Position numbers and translations under genes: made by a program
Source: Anaerolineaceae bacterium UBA3924
Lineage (GTDB): Bacteria; Chloroflexota; Anaerolineae; Anaerolineales; Anaerolineaceae
DNA length: 13,286 nt
Direction of reading: 5' to 3'
Assembly (NCBI GenBank): GCA_002385985.1
Contig: DGEO01000033.1
Location: 1 to 13,286 of the forward strand
Shown here: piece by piece, positions 6,033-13,219 of the stretch
How the letters are laid out: every line of letters starts with the position of its first letter
Numbering within the stretch: position 1 is the first letter of the stretch
Notes under the pieces: generated by a model
The model's database searches: none
What the model saw: only the letters and a program-made list of their open reading frames with translations
Told to the model about the DNA's origin: nothing

Positions 6033-6635
6033 ATGGCCCGTACACCCCAAAAGATACAATGCGTCCAGTACGTTTTGTTAGGTTTGCTGTTCCAGCAGCC
6101 CGGTCACGGCTATGAGCTGCACAAGCGCATCAGCAGCAAGTCCGGCATCGGGCTGCTCTGGTCGGTTAAGCAGGGTAATCTCTACGCCATGCTGGACCGC
6201 ATGGAACGGCGCGGGCTGGTGCGCTCCTCGGTGCGCCCGGGAGAGTCCAACCCATCCCGAAAGGAATTCTTCCTGACCCTCACCGGGCGGGTGGCGTTTG
6301 AGGCCTGGATCAGCACCCCGGTGCGCGCCTGGAACGAGCTTCCTCAGGACTTCCTATCCAAGTATTATTTCGCCCGCCAGTGCGGTCCGGCGGTGTTGAG
6401 CAGTCTGATCCAGCAGCAGCTGGAGGTGACCCGCGGCTGGCTGAAGCAGGTGGAAGACGAACTGGCCGGCATGGACGCCAGCCAGGCATTTGAGAAGGAT
6501 GTGCTCTGCCTGCGCCGTGAACAGATCGGCGCCAGCCTGCGCTGGCTGGAGAGCCTGGTGAGCCAGGCCCGGCTGGCAGGCGCGGAGAAGGTTATTCCGG
6601 TGTCGCTGCTGGTTCCCAGCGAGCCGAATCAGTGA
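6033..6635 (+). CDS. PadR-family transcriptional regulator
   Basis: This 200-aa protein has an N-terminal winged helix typical of PadR at about 11-85. The pattern is YVLLGLLFQQPGHGYELHKRI, then WSVKQGNLYAMLDRMERRGLV (recognition helix and following turn), then a wing at 66-83 with SRKEFFLTLTGR. Residues about 87-185 form the helical dimerisation domain of the longer PadR (Vir-C like) class, including RGWLKQVEDELAG. PadR proteins are dimeric repressors that respond to small molecules; the ligand is unknown. The ATG at 6033 starts MARTPQKIQCVQYVLLG, which fits the family. The ribosome site is weak (TGGA, seven bases upstream). The 3' end overlaps the convergent sugar-kinase gene by 44 bp. The promoter holds a PadR-box-like repeat. 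Likely targets are its own gene and possibly the divergent epimerase. Confidence 0.92.
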   Translation: MARTPQKIQCVQYVLLGLLFQQPGHGYELHKRISSKSGIGLLWSVKQGNLYAMLDRMERRGLVRSSVRPGESNPSRKEFFLTLTGRVAFEAWISTPVRAWNELPQDFLSKYYFARQCGPAVLSSLIQQQLEVTRGWLKQVEDELAGMDASQAFEKDVLCLRREQIGASLRWLESLVSQARLAGAEKVIPVSLLVPSEPNQ

Positions 6636-7545
6636 GACTCGGCTGGCATTCCCGGTGCAGCGCGGTCAGACTGTCGTCATCCAGGAAGCCGGCGCTGGCA
6701 GAGACAGACCCCACCTTATACGAAGCGAAGACCACGGCCTTTTCCAGCGCCAGGTAGGGATCATTCCCCCTGACATAGCAGTGCAGGAAGGCCGCCATCA
6801 GCGCGTCCCCGGCGCCGACCGAGCTGACCACCGGCCGGGTATCGACAGCGGGCACGCGCACGATGCGCTCATCTTTGCGCACGGCCATCATCGCGCCCTG
6901 CTTGCCCATGCCGATCACGGCAATTTCGCAGCGGTAAGCGCGCATCACCTCGCGGATCCACTGCTCCGGCGGCAGGGGCAGCTTTTCGTCGCTCATGAAG
7001 AGCACGTGCGCGGCGCGCATGAAGTCGCCGTTGTACTCGTCGTTCAGGTCTGAAATGGCGTGCACGTCGGTGGCGATCAGCTTTCCCGAGTTCACCGCCG
7101 GCTTGAGGAAGGGGCGCGAGAAGTTGATGTTGCACAGCACCAGCACGTCGCTGCGCCGGGCGGCCATCTGGTAGCGGCGCAGGGAGTATTCCTGGTTCTG
7201 GATGTCTTTCAGGTCCACATGGATCTGCCGCCGGCCCTCATCGTCGTACAGAATCACCGACTGGGCGGTCTCGGCGGGCTGGGCGATGATGAACTCCGCG
7301 CTGATGCCGTCGCGCTGCAGGGTTTCGAGGGCCTTCTGGCCGGCGTGGTCGTGGCCGATGAGCGACAGCAGGTTCACCTCGTCGCCCAGAGCGGTGAAGG
7401 CGCAGGCCAGGTTGTAGCCCACCCCGGAAATCCGGCTCTGAATCCCGAAGAACGGGTAAAGCACTGGCTCGTACTGCAGCGGGAAGCCGGGAATGTGCAG
7501 GGTGGTCTCCCTGTTGATCAGTCCAGACACCAGAAACGTCGTCAT
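6592..7545 (-). CDS. PfkB/ribokinase-family carbohydrate kinase
   Basis: From ATG 7545 the product is 317 aa, normal for the family. The N-terminal substrate region shows SGVGYNLACAFTALGDEVNLLSLIGHDHAG (40-69), a variant of the usual GG--N-A---A-LG pattern. The C-terminal signature is DTRPVVSSVGAGDALMAAFL (235-254). G244-A-G-D247 forms the anion hole, and D247 is the catalytic base that deprotonates the sugar hydroxyl for transfer from ATP. The family phosphorylates ribose, fructose, nucleosides and similar compounds; the substrate here cannot be told. ATG 7545 is chosen over the in-frame TTG at 7563 because AGGAG (7553-7557) lies seven bases upstream. The gene has its own promoter after a terminator and ends tail-to-tail with the padR-like gene, overlapping by 44 bp. 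Confidence 0.9.
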   Translation of the reverse strand: MTTFLVSGLINRETTLHIPGFPLQYEPVLYPFFGIQSRISGVGYNLACAFTALGDEVNLLSLIGHDHAGQKALETLQRDGISAEFIIAQPAETAQSVILYDDEGRRQIHVDLKDIQNQEYSLRRYQMAARRSDVLVLCNINFSRPFLKPAVNSGKLIATDVHAISDLNDEYNGDFMRAAHVLFMSDEKLPLPPEQWIREVMRAYRCEIAVIGMGKQGAMMAVRKDERIVRVPAVDTRPVVSSVGAGDALMAAFLHCYVRGNDPYLALEKAVVFASYKVGSVSASAGFLDDDSLTALHRECQPSLTDSARWEPAATPE

Positions 7546-7552
7546 TCCATCA

Positions 7553-7557
7553 CTCCT
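7553..7557 (-). promoter_or_regulatory. Shine-Dalgarno of the PfkB-family kinase
   Basis: AGGAG lies seven bases before ATG 7545 on the minus strand. It settles the start against the TTG at 7563, which overlaps this region and has no suitable ribosome site of its own. Confidence 0.75.
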
Positions 7558-7589
7558 GTGCAAGTTGTCGGCGGACTACGGTTGAAGTA

Positions 7590-7615
7590 ATATCCCCTGG
7601 ATATAAGGTTACCTT
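7590..7615. repeat. Two adjacent inverted repeats in the kinase 5' leader
   Basis: ATATCC/GGATAT (7590-7595 and 7599-7604) surround a 3-base centre. They abut the 11-bp perfect palindrome AAGGTTACCTT (7605-7615). Both lie in the predicted leader between the kinase promoter and its start codon. They could be an RNA hairpin pair or a regulator site; no known riboswitch class is recognised. Confidence 0.45.
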
Positions 7616-7645
7616 GTGGGGTTATGTACACCTCCTACGGGTGCA

Positions 7646-7674
7646 AGTATAGCCACATCCAGGTTTCCGGGCAA
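7646..7674 (-). promoter_or_regulatory. Sigma70-type promoter of the PfkB-family kinase
   Basis: The -35 TTGCCC (7674-7669) and -10 TATACT (7651-7646) are separated by 17 bp. It begins only eight bases after the T-tract of the response-regulator terminator, so transcription ends and restarts here. The predicted start is near 7639, leaving a leader of about 94 nt. Confidence 0.6.
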
Positions 7675-7681
7675 CTCCGGC

Positions 7682-7710
7682 AAAAAAATATCCCCTCCGC
7701 GGGGGAGGGG
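7682..7710 (-). terminator. Intrinsic terminator of the response-regulator gene
   Basis: On the minus strand CCCCTCC (7710-7704) pairs with GGAGGGG (7698-7692) around a five-base loop. ATA and a run of seven T (7688-7682) follow. The stem begins 36 bp after the stop codon of the response regulator. This is a textbook Rho-independent terminator. Confidence 0.85.
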
Positions 7711-7745
7711 AGCATCTGGCGAAGCGGCGGTGTCTCCAGGCCGGA

Positions 7746-8426
7746 TCAGGTGACCAGCTTCTGCTGGATCGCCAGGGCGACTGCCTCGGTGCGGCTGGAG
7801 ACGTTTAATTTGGAAAGGATGCTGCTCACGTGGAACTTCACCGTGGAGCGGCTGACCACCAGTTTTTCGGCGATCTCGTTGTTGTTCATGCCGGAAACCA
7901 GCAGAGAGAGCACTTCCAGCTCCCGCGGGGTGAGGTCGTAGTCGCGCTTGCGCGGCCGGGTTGCCGAGCGGATCAGCACCTGGGCCGCCTCAGGGGACAG
8001 GGTGGGCTTGCCGGCGTAGGCAGCGCGGATGGCCTCGGCCAGCTCCTTGGCCGAGACGCTCTTGAGCAGGTAGCCGATCGCCCCGGCCTGCAGAGCGTCC
8101 TGCACCAGCTCGTCTTCTTTGAAGCTGGTCAGCACCAGGATCTGCACGTCGGGGAAGCGCTCGCGGATGGCCCGGGTGGCGCTGGCGCCGTCCATGTCCG
8201 GCATCATCAAATCCATGAGCACCACGTCGGGATGGGTCTGACTGCAGCGGCGGATGGCTTCCACGCCGGATTCGGCCTCTGCGACCAGTTCGAAATCGTC
8301 GAAAGCCATCAGAAAGGCGCTCAGTCCGCTGCGGACTACGGCGTGATCGTCCACCAGCATAACTCGAATGCGGCTTTCGGGTTTCATCTCTTCTTCTTTC
8401 TGCGCTTTGTCCCTGGATGCGGTCAT
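7746..8426 (-). CDS. NarL/LuxR-type two-component response regulator
   Basis: This 226-aa protein has a receiver domain at about 20-138. Its acidic pair is D26-D27, the phosphoacceptor is D72 (VVLMDLMMPDMDG), the switch residue is T100 and the conserved lysine is K122 (YLLKS). A LuxR-type helix-turn-helix follows at about 163-222 (LTPRELEVLSLLVSGMNNNEIAEKLVVSRSTVKFHVSSI). The order and length match NarL/LiaR-type regulators, which dimerise and bind DNA once phosphorylated by a histidine kinase. No histidine kinase is encoded in the window, so the partner lies elsewhere. ATG 8426 has GAGG five bases upstream and is preferred. An internal ATG at 8387 would remove only the charged tail MTASRDKAQKEEE and remains possible. 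The gene has its own -10 box upstream and a strong terminator downstream. Confidence 0.93.
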   Translation of the reverse strand: MTASRDKAQKEEEMKPESRIRVMLVDDHAVVRSGLSAFLMAFDDFELVAEAESGVEAIRRCSQTHPDVVLMDLMMPDMDGASATRAIRERFPDVQILVLTSFKEDELVQDALQAGAIGYLLKSVSAKELAEAIRAAYAGKPTLSPEAAQVLIRSATRPRKRDYDLTPRELEVLSLLVSGMNNNEIAEKLVVSRSTVKFHVSSILSKLNVSSRTEAVALAIQQKLVT

Positions 8427-8515
8427 AGAAACCTCGGGAAATGCGCGTCTGTGATGGAGGGTACAGTGTGGAAAGTGAGGTTGATGAAAATGCAGTGTGA
8501 AAGAACGGCACCATC

Positions 8516-8521
8516 ATTATA
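8516..8521 (-). promoter_or_regulatory. Candidate -10 box for the response-regulator gene
   Basis: A perfect TATAAT lies on the minus strand in the 131-bp gap between the DUF4380 gene and the response regulator. The predicted leader is about 82 nt. The 17-bp position upstream reads CTGGCC, which matches the -35 consensus at only three of six bases. The promoter may need an activator or be weak. Confidence 0.45.
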
Positions 8522-8557
8522 CTCGATGGCCGGAGAGAGGCCAGTGTTTCCGCCCGG

Positions 8558-9475
8558 TTACTCCTGCTGCTTAAGGAATGCTTCGATCCGCTCCAGCAGG
8601 CCGGGCAGGTCTCCGGCCGGGTCAGCCGGCTGGTCGAACTGCGCCAGCAGCCAGGTCTCGCGGTGCTCCAGCGCCTGGCCCGGCTCCAGGCGGACCAGCG
8701 GGCCGAGGGTTTCGATCTCCAGGAAGGTCTGGTTGGCGAACAGCTCGACCGATGAGCCCCGGTCGGGGTAAGGCAGGTGATCCTGGTGGCGGCTGGCCCG
8801 CTTGATGAAGACCCGCCCGCGGTTGAAGTAGGCCGCCCAGCCCAGCCGGTTCTGCGCGCCGAGCTTGATGTCCGACCGGACGGACGGGTCCTGGCGCAGC
8901 AGCACGGCCCGGGGATGGAAGCTCAGGCGCGGGTCGCTCAGTTCGGTGTAAGACCACAGGTTCAGCGAGCGGTCCGGCAGCAGGTTGTCCGGTCCGTGCG
9001 GCCTGGGCGGAGGGAAGGGCAGCAGCGCAGCGCCGCCGGGGGCCAGCTGGGTGATCGCCCAGGCGGCCAGTTCGACGGGCCACAGGCCGGTGCTGCGCAG
9101 GCGGTGCAGGATTTCGGCGTGGGGCTGGCCGGGGACCAGGCGGATCTCCATCTCCTTCTGGATGCCGGTGCCCGGCTCCGCGGGCTGGATCAGGCGCAGC
9201 GCCCCGCCTGCTTCCTCCGCCTGCACGGGCCGGTTATCCGGGACGTAGGTGCGCGGAATGGCTTCGGGCGCATGCCACAGGCGGTGACCGCCGTAGAAGC
9301 GGTACTCCTCGCCGCCGCTTTTCCCCAGATCTTGCGGGTCCAGGTACAGCTCGTTCTCGCAGCCCGCCAGCCCGAAATGCAGGATGCGCGGGCCGACGGA
9401 GATGACCGCAATCAGTTCCACCAGGTCGTTGGACAGCCGGAAGGCCTGCCAGCCGTGAAAGTCGATGCGTTCCAT
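8558..9475 (-). CDS. DUF4380 family protein (galactose-mutarotase-like fold)
   Basis: This 305-aa protein has the N-terminal pattern of DUF4380: short strands with L-----V-L-AVISVGPRILHFGLAG (12-38), NELYLDP (41-47) and the signature YGGHRLWHAPE (61-71). Later motifs include W(A)ITQLAPGG and LNLWSYTELSDPR. DUF4380 proteins are beta-sandwich proteins related to aldose 1-epimerases and are thought to bind a carbohydrate; their reaction is not established. There is no signal peptide, so it should be cytoplasmic. The ATG has GAGG five bases upstream. The gene lies 31 bp after the DUF3592-type gene on the same strand with no promoter seen between, so the two probably form an operon. Confident as a family, unknown in function. 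Confidence 0.82.
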   Translation of the reverse strand: MERIDFHGWQAFRLSNDLVELIAVISVGPRILHFGLAGCENELYLDPQDLGKSGGEEYRFYGGHRLWHAPEAIPRTYVPDNRPVQAEEAGGALRLIQPAEPGTGIQKEMEIRLVPGQPHAEILHRLRSTGLWPVELAAWAITQLAPGGAALLPFPPPRPHGPDNLLPDRSLNLWSYTELSDPRLSFHPRAVLLRQDPSVRSDIKLGAQNRLGWAAYFNRGRVFIKRASRHQDHLPYPDRGSSVELFANQTFLEIETLGPLVRLEPGQALEHRETWLLAQFDQPADPAGDLPGLLERIEAFLKQQE

Positions 9476-9506
9476 GGGGGCCTCGGTGCGAAGAATGGTA
9501 GAGTGT

Positions 9507-10055
9507 TCAGCCGATGATCAGGTTGAGCAGGCTGGCCGCCGCCAGGACGGCGAAGCCGAGCAGGGAAAAGGCAGTCAGCGCCAGCAGCGAAAAGCCGCCC
9601 AGCACCAGCAGGGTAATGCCGATGATCAGGCCGGGGCTGTCCGTCCCGGAGACGCGCTCCAGCACCGAATCCGAGGGGTTCTTGGGGTCGTAGTAGACCA
9701 CCACCGATGAGCCGACCGGGTAGCGGTCGGCAGCCCGGCGGGCGGCCTCGGGGGTCTGGGTGGCTTTTACGCCGATGCTGATGGTGTCACTGGTGTAAGT
9801 CTGGCCCATGACCGTGTAGCGGTAGCGCACGTAGGGCAGGTGCAGGGTGGATTCGACCCCGGCGGCGTCTCGGGTGGTGTAGGCCCGCACGGTGGACTCC
9901 TCGATCACCCCTCCGGTGGAGGGCCACTGCTGGCTCAGTGTCTCGCGCGTCCTGCCGCGAAACCCGGTGTAAGTCAGCCAGATGCCGGCCAGCAGTAACA
10001 GCAGGACGACTGACCCGGCGCACAACAAAATGACGAGCAGGTAACTGTACAGCAT
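9507..10055 (-). CDS. DUF3592-type membrane protein
   Basis: This 182-aa protein has an N-terminal transmembrane helix (about 4-28, YLLVILLCAGSVVLLLLLAGIWL) and a soluble middle domain (about 42-135). The middle domain shows the DUF3592 pattern: W-STGGVIEES, then Y-PYVRYRYTVMGQTYTSDTI, then YPVGSSVVVYYDPKNPSDSVLE. The hydrophobic C-terminus (141-182) is long enough for two helices. The family's function is unknown. The start ATG has a strong Shine-Dalgarno (GGGAGGT, five bases upstream). It is the first gene of a probable two-gene unit with the DUF4380 gene. Confidence 0.8.
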   Translation of the reverse strand: MLYSYLLVILLCAGSVVLLLLLAGIWLTYTGFRGRTRETLSQQWPSTGGVIEESTVRAYTTRDAAGVESTLHLPYVRYRYTVMGQTYTSDTISIGVKATQTPEAARRAADRYPVGSSVVVYYDPKNPSDSVLERVSGTDSPGLIIGITLLVLGGFSLLALTAFSLLGFAVLAAASLLNLIIG

Positions 10056-10096
10056 GGCTTACCTCCCTGTGCTGCCATATGCCGCCTTGTGCTATT

Positions 10097-10125
10097 AGTG
10101 TAGCGGATGCGGCCGCAAATTCCAA
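10097..10125 (-). promoter_or_regulatory. Sigma70-type promoter of the DUF3592-DUF4380 unit
   Basis: The -35 TTGGAA (10125-10120) and -10 TACACT (10102-10097) are separated by 17 bp. It starts 16 bp after the stop codon of the diguanylate cyclase gene, with no terminator seen between, so some readthrough from upstream is possible. Confidence 0.65.
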
Positions 10126-10140
10126 CCGGTCCGGGCGGGA

Positions 10141-13044
10141 TCAGCCCCTGGCGACCACCACGTGATCGCCGCCGGCTGATTTGGCTTCGTACAGCGCCAG
10201 GTCTGCCCGGTGGAGCAGCTCGGAAGGCTGGCTGCCGTGCACGGGGTAGGCAGCCACGCCCAGCGAGAGGGTGTTGAAGTGCAGCTGGGTGCCCTGGTAG
10301 AAGACCTTCAGATCGCGGAAGTTGGCCCGCAGCCGCTCAGCCTCCGCCAGGGTGGCTGAAAGCTCCTGGCCGGGCATCAGGATGACAAACTCGTCCCCGC
10401 CGTAGCGGCAGGCGATGTTCCGGTGGTTGAACTGCTTCTTGAGCAGCTGGCCGAAGTCGTGCAGCAGCTGGTCGCCGGCTTCATGCCCGAAGGAGTCGTT
10501 GCACTGCTTGAAGCGGTCGATGTCCAGCAGGATGATGCCCAGCGGCTCCTGCTGGTCCTGCGTGCGGCTGAGGATGTCGCGCAGGGCGGTTTCCATGTAG
10601 CGGCGGTTGTACAGCCCGGTGAGCGCGTCCTGCATGGCCTGGGCCTGCAGCTCCTCGCGCAGGCGCAGGTTCGAAAGCGCCAGAGCCAGCTGGCGGGCCA
10701 TGGCCTCGGCCAGCTGCACATGGCGGGAGGGCAGGGTGGGCTCGCCGGTGACCAGATGGAGCAGGCCGAGCACCTCGCCCTGGGCGGCCATCGGGGCGCA
10801 CAGGTAAGCCGAGTCAAAGCCCGGCGGAACGTGCTGGCAGTGCAGTTCGCTGGAGTCCTGGTCATGCACGTGCATGCGGCTGCGCCGGAGGCCCCAGCAG
10901 TCGGCGGTGTGCAGGGTCTTGTACTGCGGGGCGTCCGGCCCCCAGGTGGCGACCGGCTCGGCCGGGCCTTCGCTGTTGAACAGGTACAGCCCGCCGGAAT
11001 AGTCCGGGAAGATGTGCTTCGCCAGGCGCGACACCACCGCGTAGGTGTCCTCCGGCGAGAGGCAGGACTGCAGCAGGTCGCTCATCTCGTTGAGCAGCGA
11101 GACCTCGTGATGGCGCAGGCGCAGCTCTTTGACGGTCAGCGAGAGGTCGCGGTTGGTGCGCTTGAGCTGCTGTTCCACGCGGCGGGTCTCGGTGACGTCG
11201 GTCAGCACGCCGTCCAGCTGGATGCGCCCGTTCGGTCCCAGGCGGGCCGACTGGCGGTCACGCACGATAATCACCTGCCCGTCCTTGCACTGGACACGGT
11301 ATTCCAGCTCATGCGAGCGGGTCTTGCCGTCAAGGAATTTCTCCATCTCGGCGCGGAACAGCTCGCGGTCGGCCGGGTAGATCAACTCGGTCCAGTTGCG
11401 CAGGTCGCCTTTCAGGCAGTCCGGCGGGTAGCCGGTCATTTTCTCGAAGACCGGCGAGATGTACTTCAGCAGCATGCGGCCGTCTTCCTGCAGTTCCGCG
11501 CTCCACAGCGTGTCGGGGATGGAGGCCATCATCTGGTCGATCTGCCGGTTGGCCTGGCGCACGGTTTCCTCGGCCTCCTTGCGCATGGTGATGTCGTGCA
11601 CGACCACCAGCGCCACCGTGACACCGTTCATGATGTGCGGGCTGACGGAAATTTCCACCGGGAAGCGCTGGCCGTTGGCGTTGATGTTCCAGGCCTCGAT
11701 GGGCGCGGTGGGGATGATGGCAGCCAGCTCCTCCGGGTCACGGGCGATGACCGGGATGGTCTCGGGGTCGCAGATCTCGGCCAGCGTCTTTTTAAGGAAC
11801 TCGCCGCGGGTGAAGCCGAACATCTCGCAGGCGCTGGCGTTGACGTCCAGGATGTTCCCGGCGTGGTCCACCAGCAGGATGGCGTCCTGCACGCCGTTGA
11901 AGATGCCGCGGTAGCGCTCTTCGCTTTCGCGCAGGGCCGCTTCCACCCGGCGGCGCTCGGTGAAGTTGTTGATCAGCAGCACATTGGCCGGGTGGCCTTC
12001 AAATTCGAGCAGGGTGGTGCGAATTTCCAGCCACAGCGGGGCGCCGTTCACCGTGCGGGCCTGGTAGTACCCGGTGGCCGGAGTGGGGTCGGTCAGCTGG
12101 CGCATGAGGATAGCCGACAGGCGCTGGCGATCCTCCGGCACCAGCAGGCTGAGCAGATCAAGGGGCTGGGTGTCTCCGTCCCTGCGCAGTTTGCCAAAGA
12201 TTTCGGTGGCGGCTGGGTTGGAGTACTGGGTCTGCTCGCTGACCGGGTCGAAGATGAGGATGCCCTCGCGCAGGTTCTCCACCAGCGTGCGGTAGCGCCG
12301 CTCGGAGCGCAGCAAATCCTGGTTGCGCTCGGCGATGGAGTCTTCCAGGTTTTGCAGCCGGGCCGCCTCCACCGCGCGGCGGTGCACCAGGGTCGCATAG
12401 CAAATGAGCAGCAGCAGGGTGAGCAGCGCGCTGATGGCGATCCAGAAGGTCAGGTCCTGGTAGAACCCGGCGGCCTGAAGGATGTCTGACCGGGCGGCGG
12501 AGCGGCCGATCACCCAGGTGTGCCCGGAGACGTCCGCGGCGCTCCAGGCGGCGTAGCGCGGGGATTCCCCGACCGCCCAGGTGTAAAATCCGGCGCCGTC
12601 CTTGCCGGAGGACATGGCTTCAGCCGCGGCGTGGTAATCCGCCGCGCCCAGGCTGGCCTGCCGGTCGAAGACCTCCTCGACGCTCAGCCCGAAGTACTCC
12701 TCCGGGAAGTCCGGCATCTGGTGGTAGGCCACCTTGCCGTCAATCAGCACCCAGGTGACCCCGGTGAGGCCGTTTTCCTGGTCCAGATCGAACAACCCGG
12801 CCAGGTCCCTGCGGGCGGCGGTCGGGCTCAGCGAAGCGGCCGCGGCCGGGTCTTCAGACCAGCTGCGAATGAAATGCAGAATTTGACCGGAGGTCTGCTG
12901 CTGGAAGATCTGCCATGCGCGCAGCAGATCGGCGCTGTGATGGTTGTAATAGTTGAACGTGTTCCACCATACAGCGGCCAGCACCAGAGCCAGGACCAGT
13001 CCGGTGAACAGCATGAACCGTGAGGACAGCTTGGGTTGGGGCAT
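10141..13044 (-). CDS. Membrane-bound diguanylate cyclase with PAS, GAF and GGDEF domains
   Basis: This 967-aa sensor has TM1 at about 11-28, an extracytoplasmic sensing region at 29-195, and TM2 at about 199-221. Three PAS domains follow, at about 250-365, 377-490 and 503-625; the ends VHDIT and LTDVTE mark PAS C-termini. A GAF domain spans about 655-795 (DCWGLRRSRMH at 715-725, C736-H738). The GGDEF domain is at about 800-967. It synthesises cyclic di-GMP from two GTP. Key residues are D841 (metal site, LLDIDRFK) and GGDEF at 882-886. The inhibitory RxxD site normally five residues before GGDEF reads NHRN, so product feedback through it should be absent. There is no EAL domain. The ATG at 13044 gives a good N-terminus; GGAG lies about 18 nt upstream, too far to be ideal. 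Confidence 0.94.
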   Translation of the reverse strand: MPQPKLSSRFMLFTGLVLALVLAAVWWNTFNYYNHHSADLLRAWQIFQQQTSGQILHFIRSWSEDPAAAASLSPTAARRDLAGLFDLDQENGLTGVTWVLIDGKVAYHQMPDFPEEYFGLSVEEVFDRQASLGAADYHAAAEAMSSGKDGAGFYTWAVGESPRYAAWSAADVSGHTWVIGRSAARSDILQAAGFYQDLTFWIAISALLTLLLLICYATLVHRRAVEAARLQNLEDSIAERNQDLLRSERRYRTLVENLREGILIFDPVSEQTQYSNPAATEIFGKLRRDGDTQPLDLLSLLVPEDRQRLSAILMRQLTDPTPATGYYQARTVNGAPLWLEIRTTLLEFEGHPANVLLINNFTERRRVEAALRESEERYRGIFNGVQDAILLVDHAGNILDVNASACEMFGFTRGEFLKKTLAEICDPETIPVIARDPEELAAIIPTAPIEAWNINANGQRFPVEISVSPHIMNGVTVALVVVHDITMRKEAEETVRQANRQIDQMMASIPDTLWSAELQEDGRMLLKYISPVFEKMTGYPPDCLKGDLRNWTELIYPADRELFRAEMEKFLDGKTRSHELEYRVQCKDGQVIIVRDRQSARLGPNGRIQLDGVLTDVTETRRVEQQLKRTNRDLSLTVKELRLRHHEVSLLNEMSDLLQSCLSPEDTYAVVSRLAKHIFPDYSGGLYLFNSEGPAEPVATWGPDAPQYKTLHTADCWGLRRSRMHVHDQDSSELHCQHVPPGFDSAYLCAPMAAQGEVLGLLHLVTGEPTLPSRHVQLAEAMARQLALALSNLRLREELQAQAMQDALTGLYNRRYMETALRDILSRTQDQQEPLGIILLDIDRFKQCNDSFGHEAGDQLLHDFGQLLKKQFNHRNIACRYGGDEFVILMPGQELSATLAEAERLRANFRDLKVFYQGTQLHFNTLSLGVAAYPVHGSQPSELLHRADLALYEAKSAGGDHVVVARG

Positions 13045-13144
13045 GAAGCGGGGCGCTGTGTCTCCTGCGGGGTGCTAACGATGGCCGGGTGGTATGATCT
13101 CCCCCAGGCATCCATATTGGTTTGGAACTAAAACGATTTCACTT

Positions 13145-13173
13145 AGTATATCGAATGTATCTAGCCTTGACAA
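13145..13173 (-). promoter_or_regulatory. Sigma70-type promoter of the diguanylate cyclase gene
   Basis: The -35 TTGTCA (13173-13168) and -10 TATACT (13150-13145) are 17 bp apart. The predicted start is near 13138, leaving a leader of about 94 nt. An inverted repeat overlaps the -35 box. Confidence 0.75.
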
Positions 13174-13191
13174 TCAAACTAACCAGATTGT
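13170..13191. promoter_or_regulatory. Inverted repeat over the -35 box of the diguanylate cyclase promoter
   Basis: ACAATC (13170-13175) and GATTGT (13186-13191) are perfect inverted copies around a 10-bp spacer, so the arm centres are 16 bp apart. The left arm covers part of the -35 hexamer. A protein bound here would block RNA polymerase, so a repressor site is the simplest guess. A direct repeat CCAGATT (13183-13189 and 13195-13201) overlaps the right arm. Confidence 0.45.
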
Positions 13192-13203
13192 AGGCCAGAT
13201 TCG

Positions 13204-13219
13204 AGCCCCTTTCGGGGCT
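13204..13219. repeat. Stable 6-bp stem-loop with a GAAA tetraloop on the minus strand
   Basis: AGCCCC and GGGGCT pair around TTTC (GAAA on the minus strand, a GNRA-type loop). It lies upstream of the diguanylate cyclase promoter with no T-tract on either side. It may end or flank a transcript from the right, but no gene is visible there. Confidence 0.4.

Noticed and set aside
7544..7631. A 29-codon leader ORF (GTG start) whose TGA overlaps the kinase ATG
   Set aside because: Its only Shine-Dalgarno (AGGAGG) overlaps the GTG itself, so initiation is unlikely, and the peptide shows no attenuation-type codon run.
10423..12489. A very long plus-strand open frame (688 codons) opposite the diguanylate cyclase
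   Set aside because: It is an antisense shadow of a clear GGDEF gene in GC-rich DNA; the translation is rich in Gln, His, Val and Gly with no recognisable domain.
13204..13219. Rho-independent terminator
   Set aside because: The stem is good but no T-run follows on either strand.
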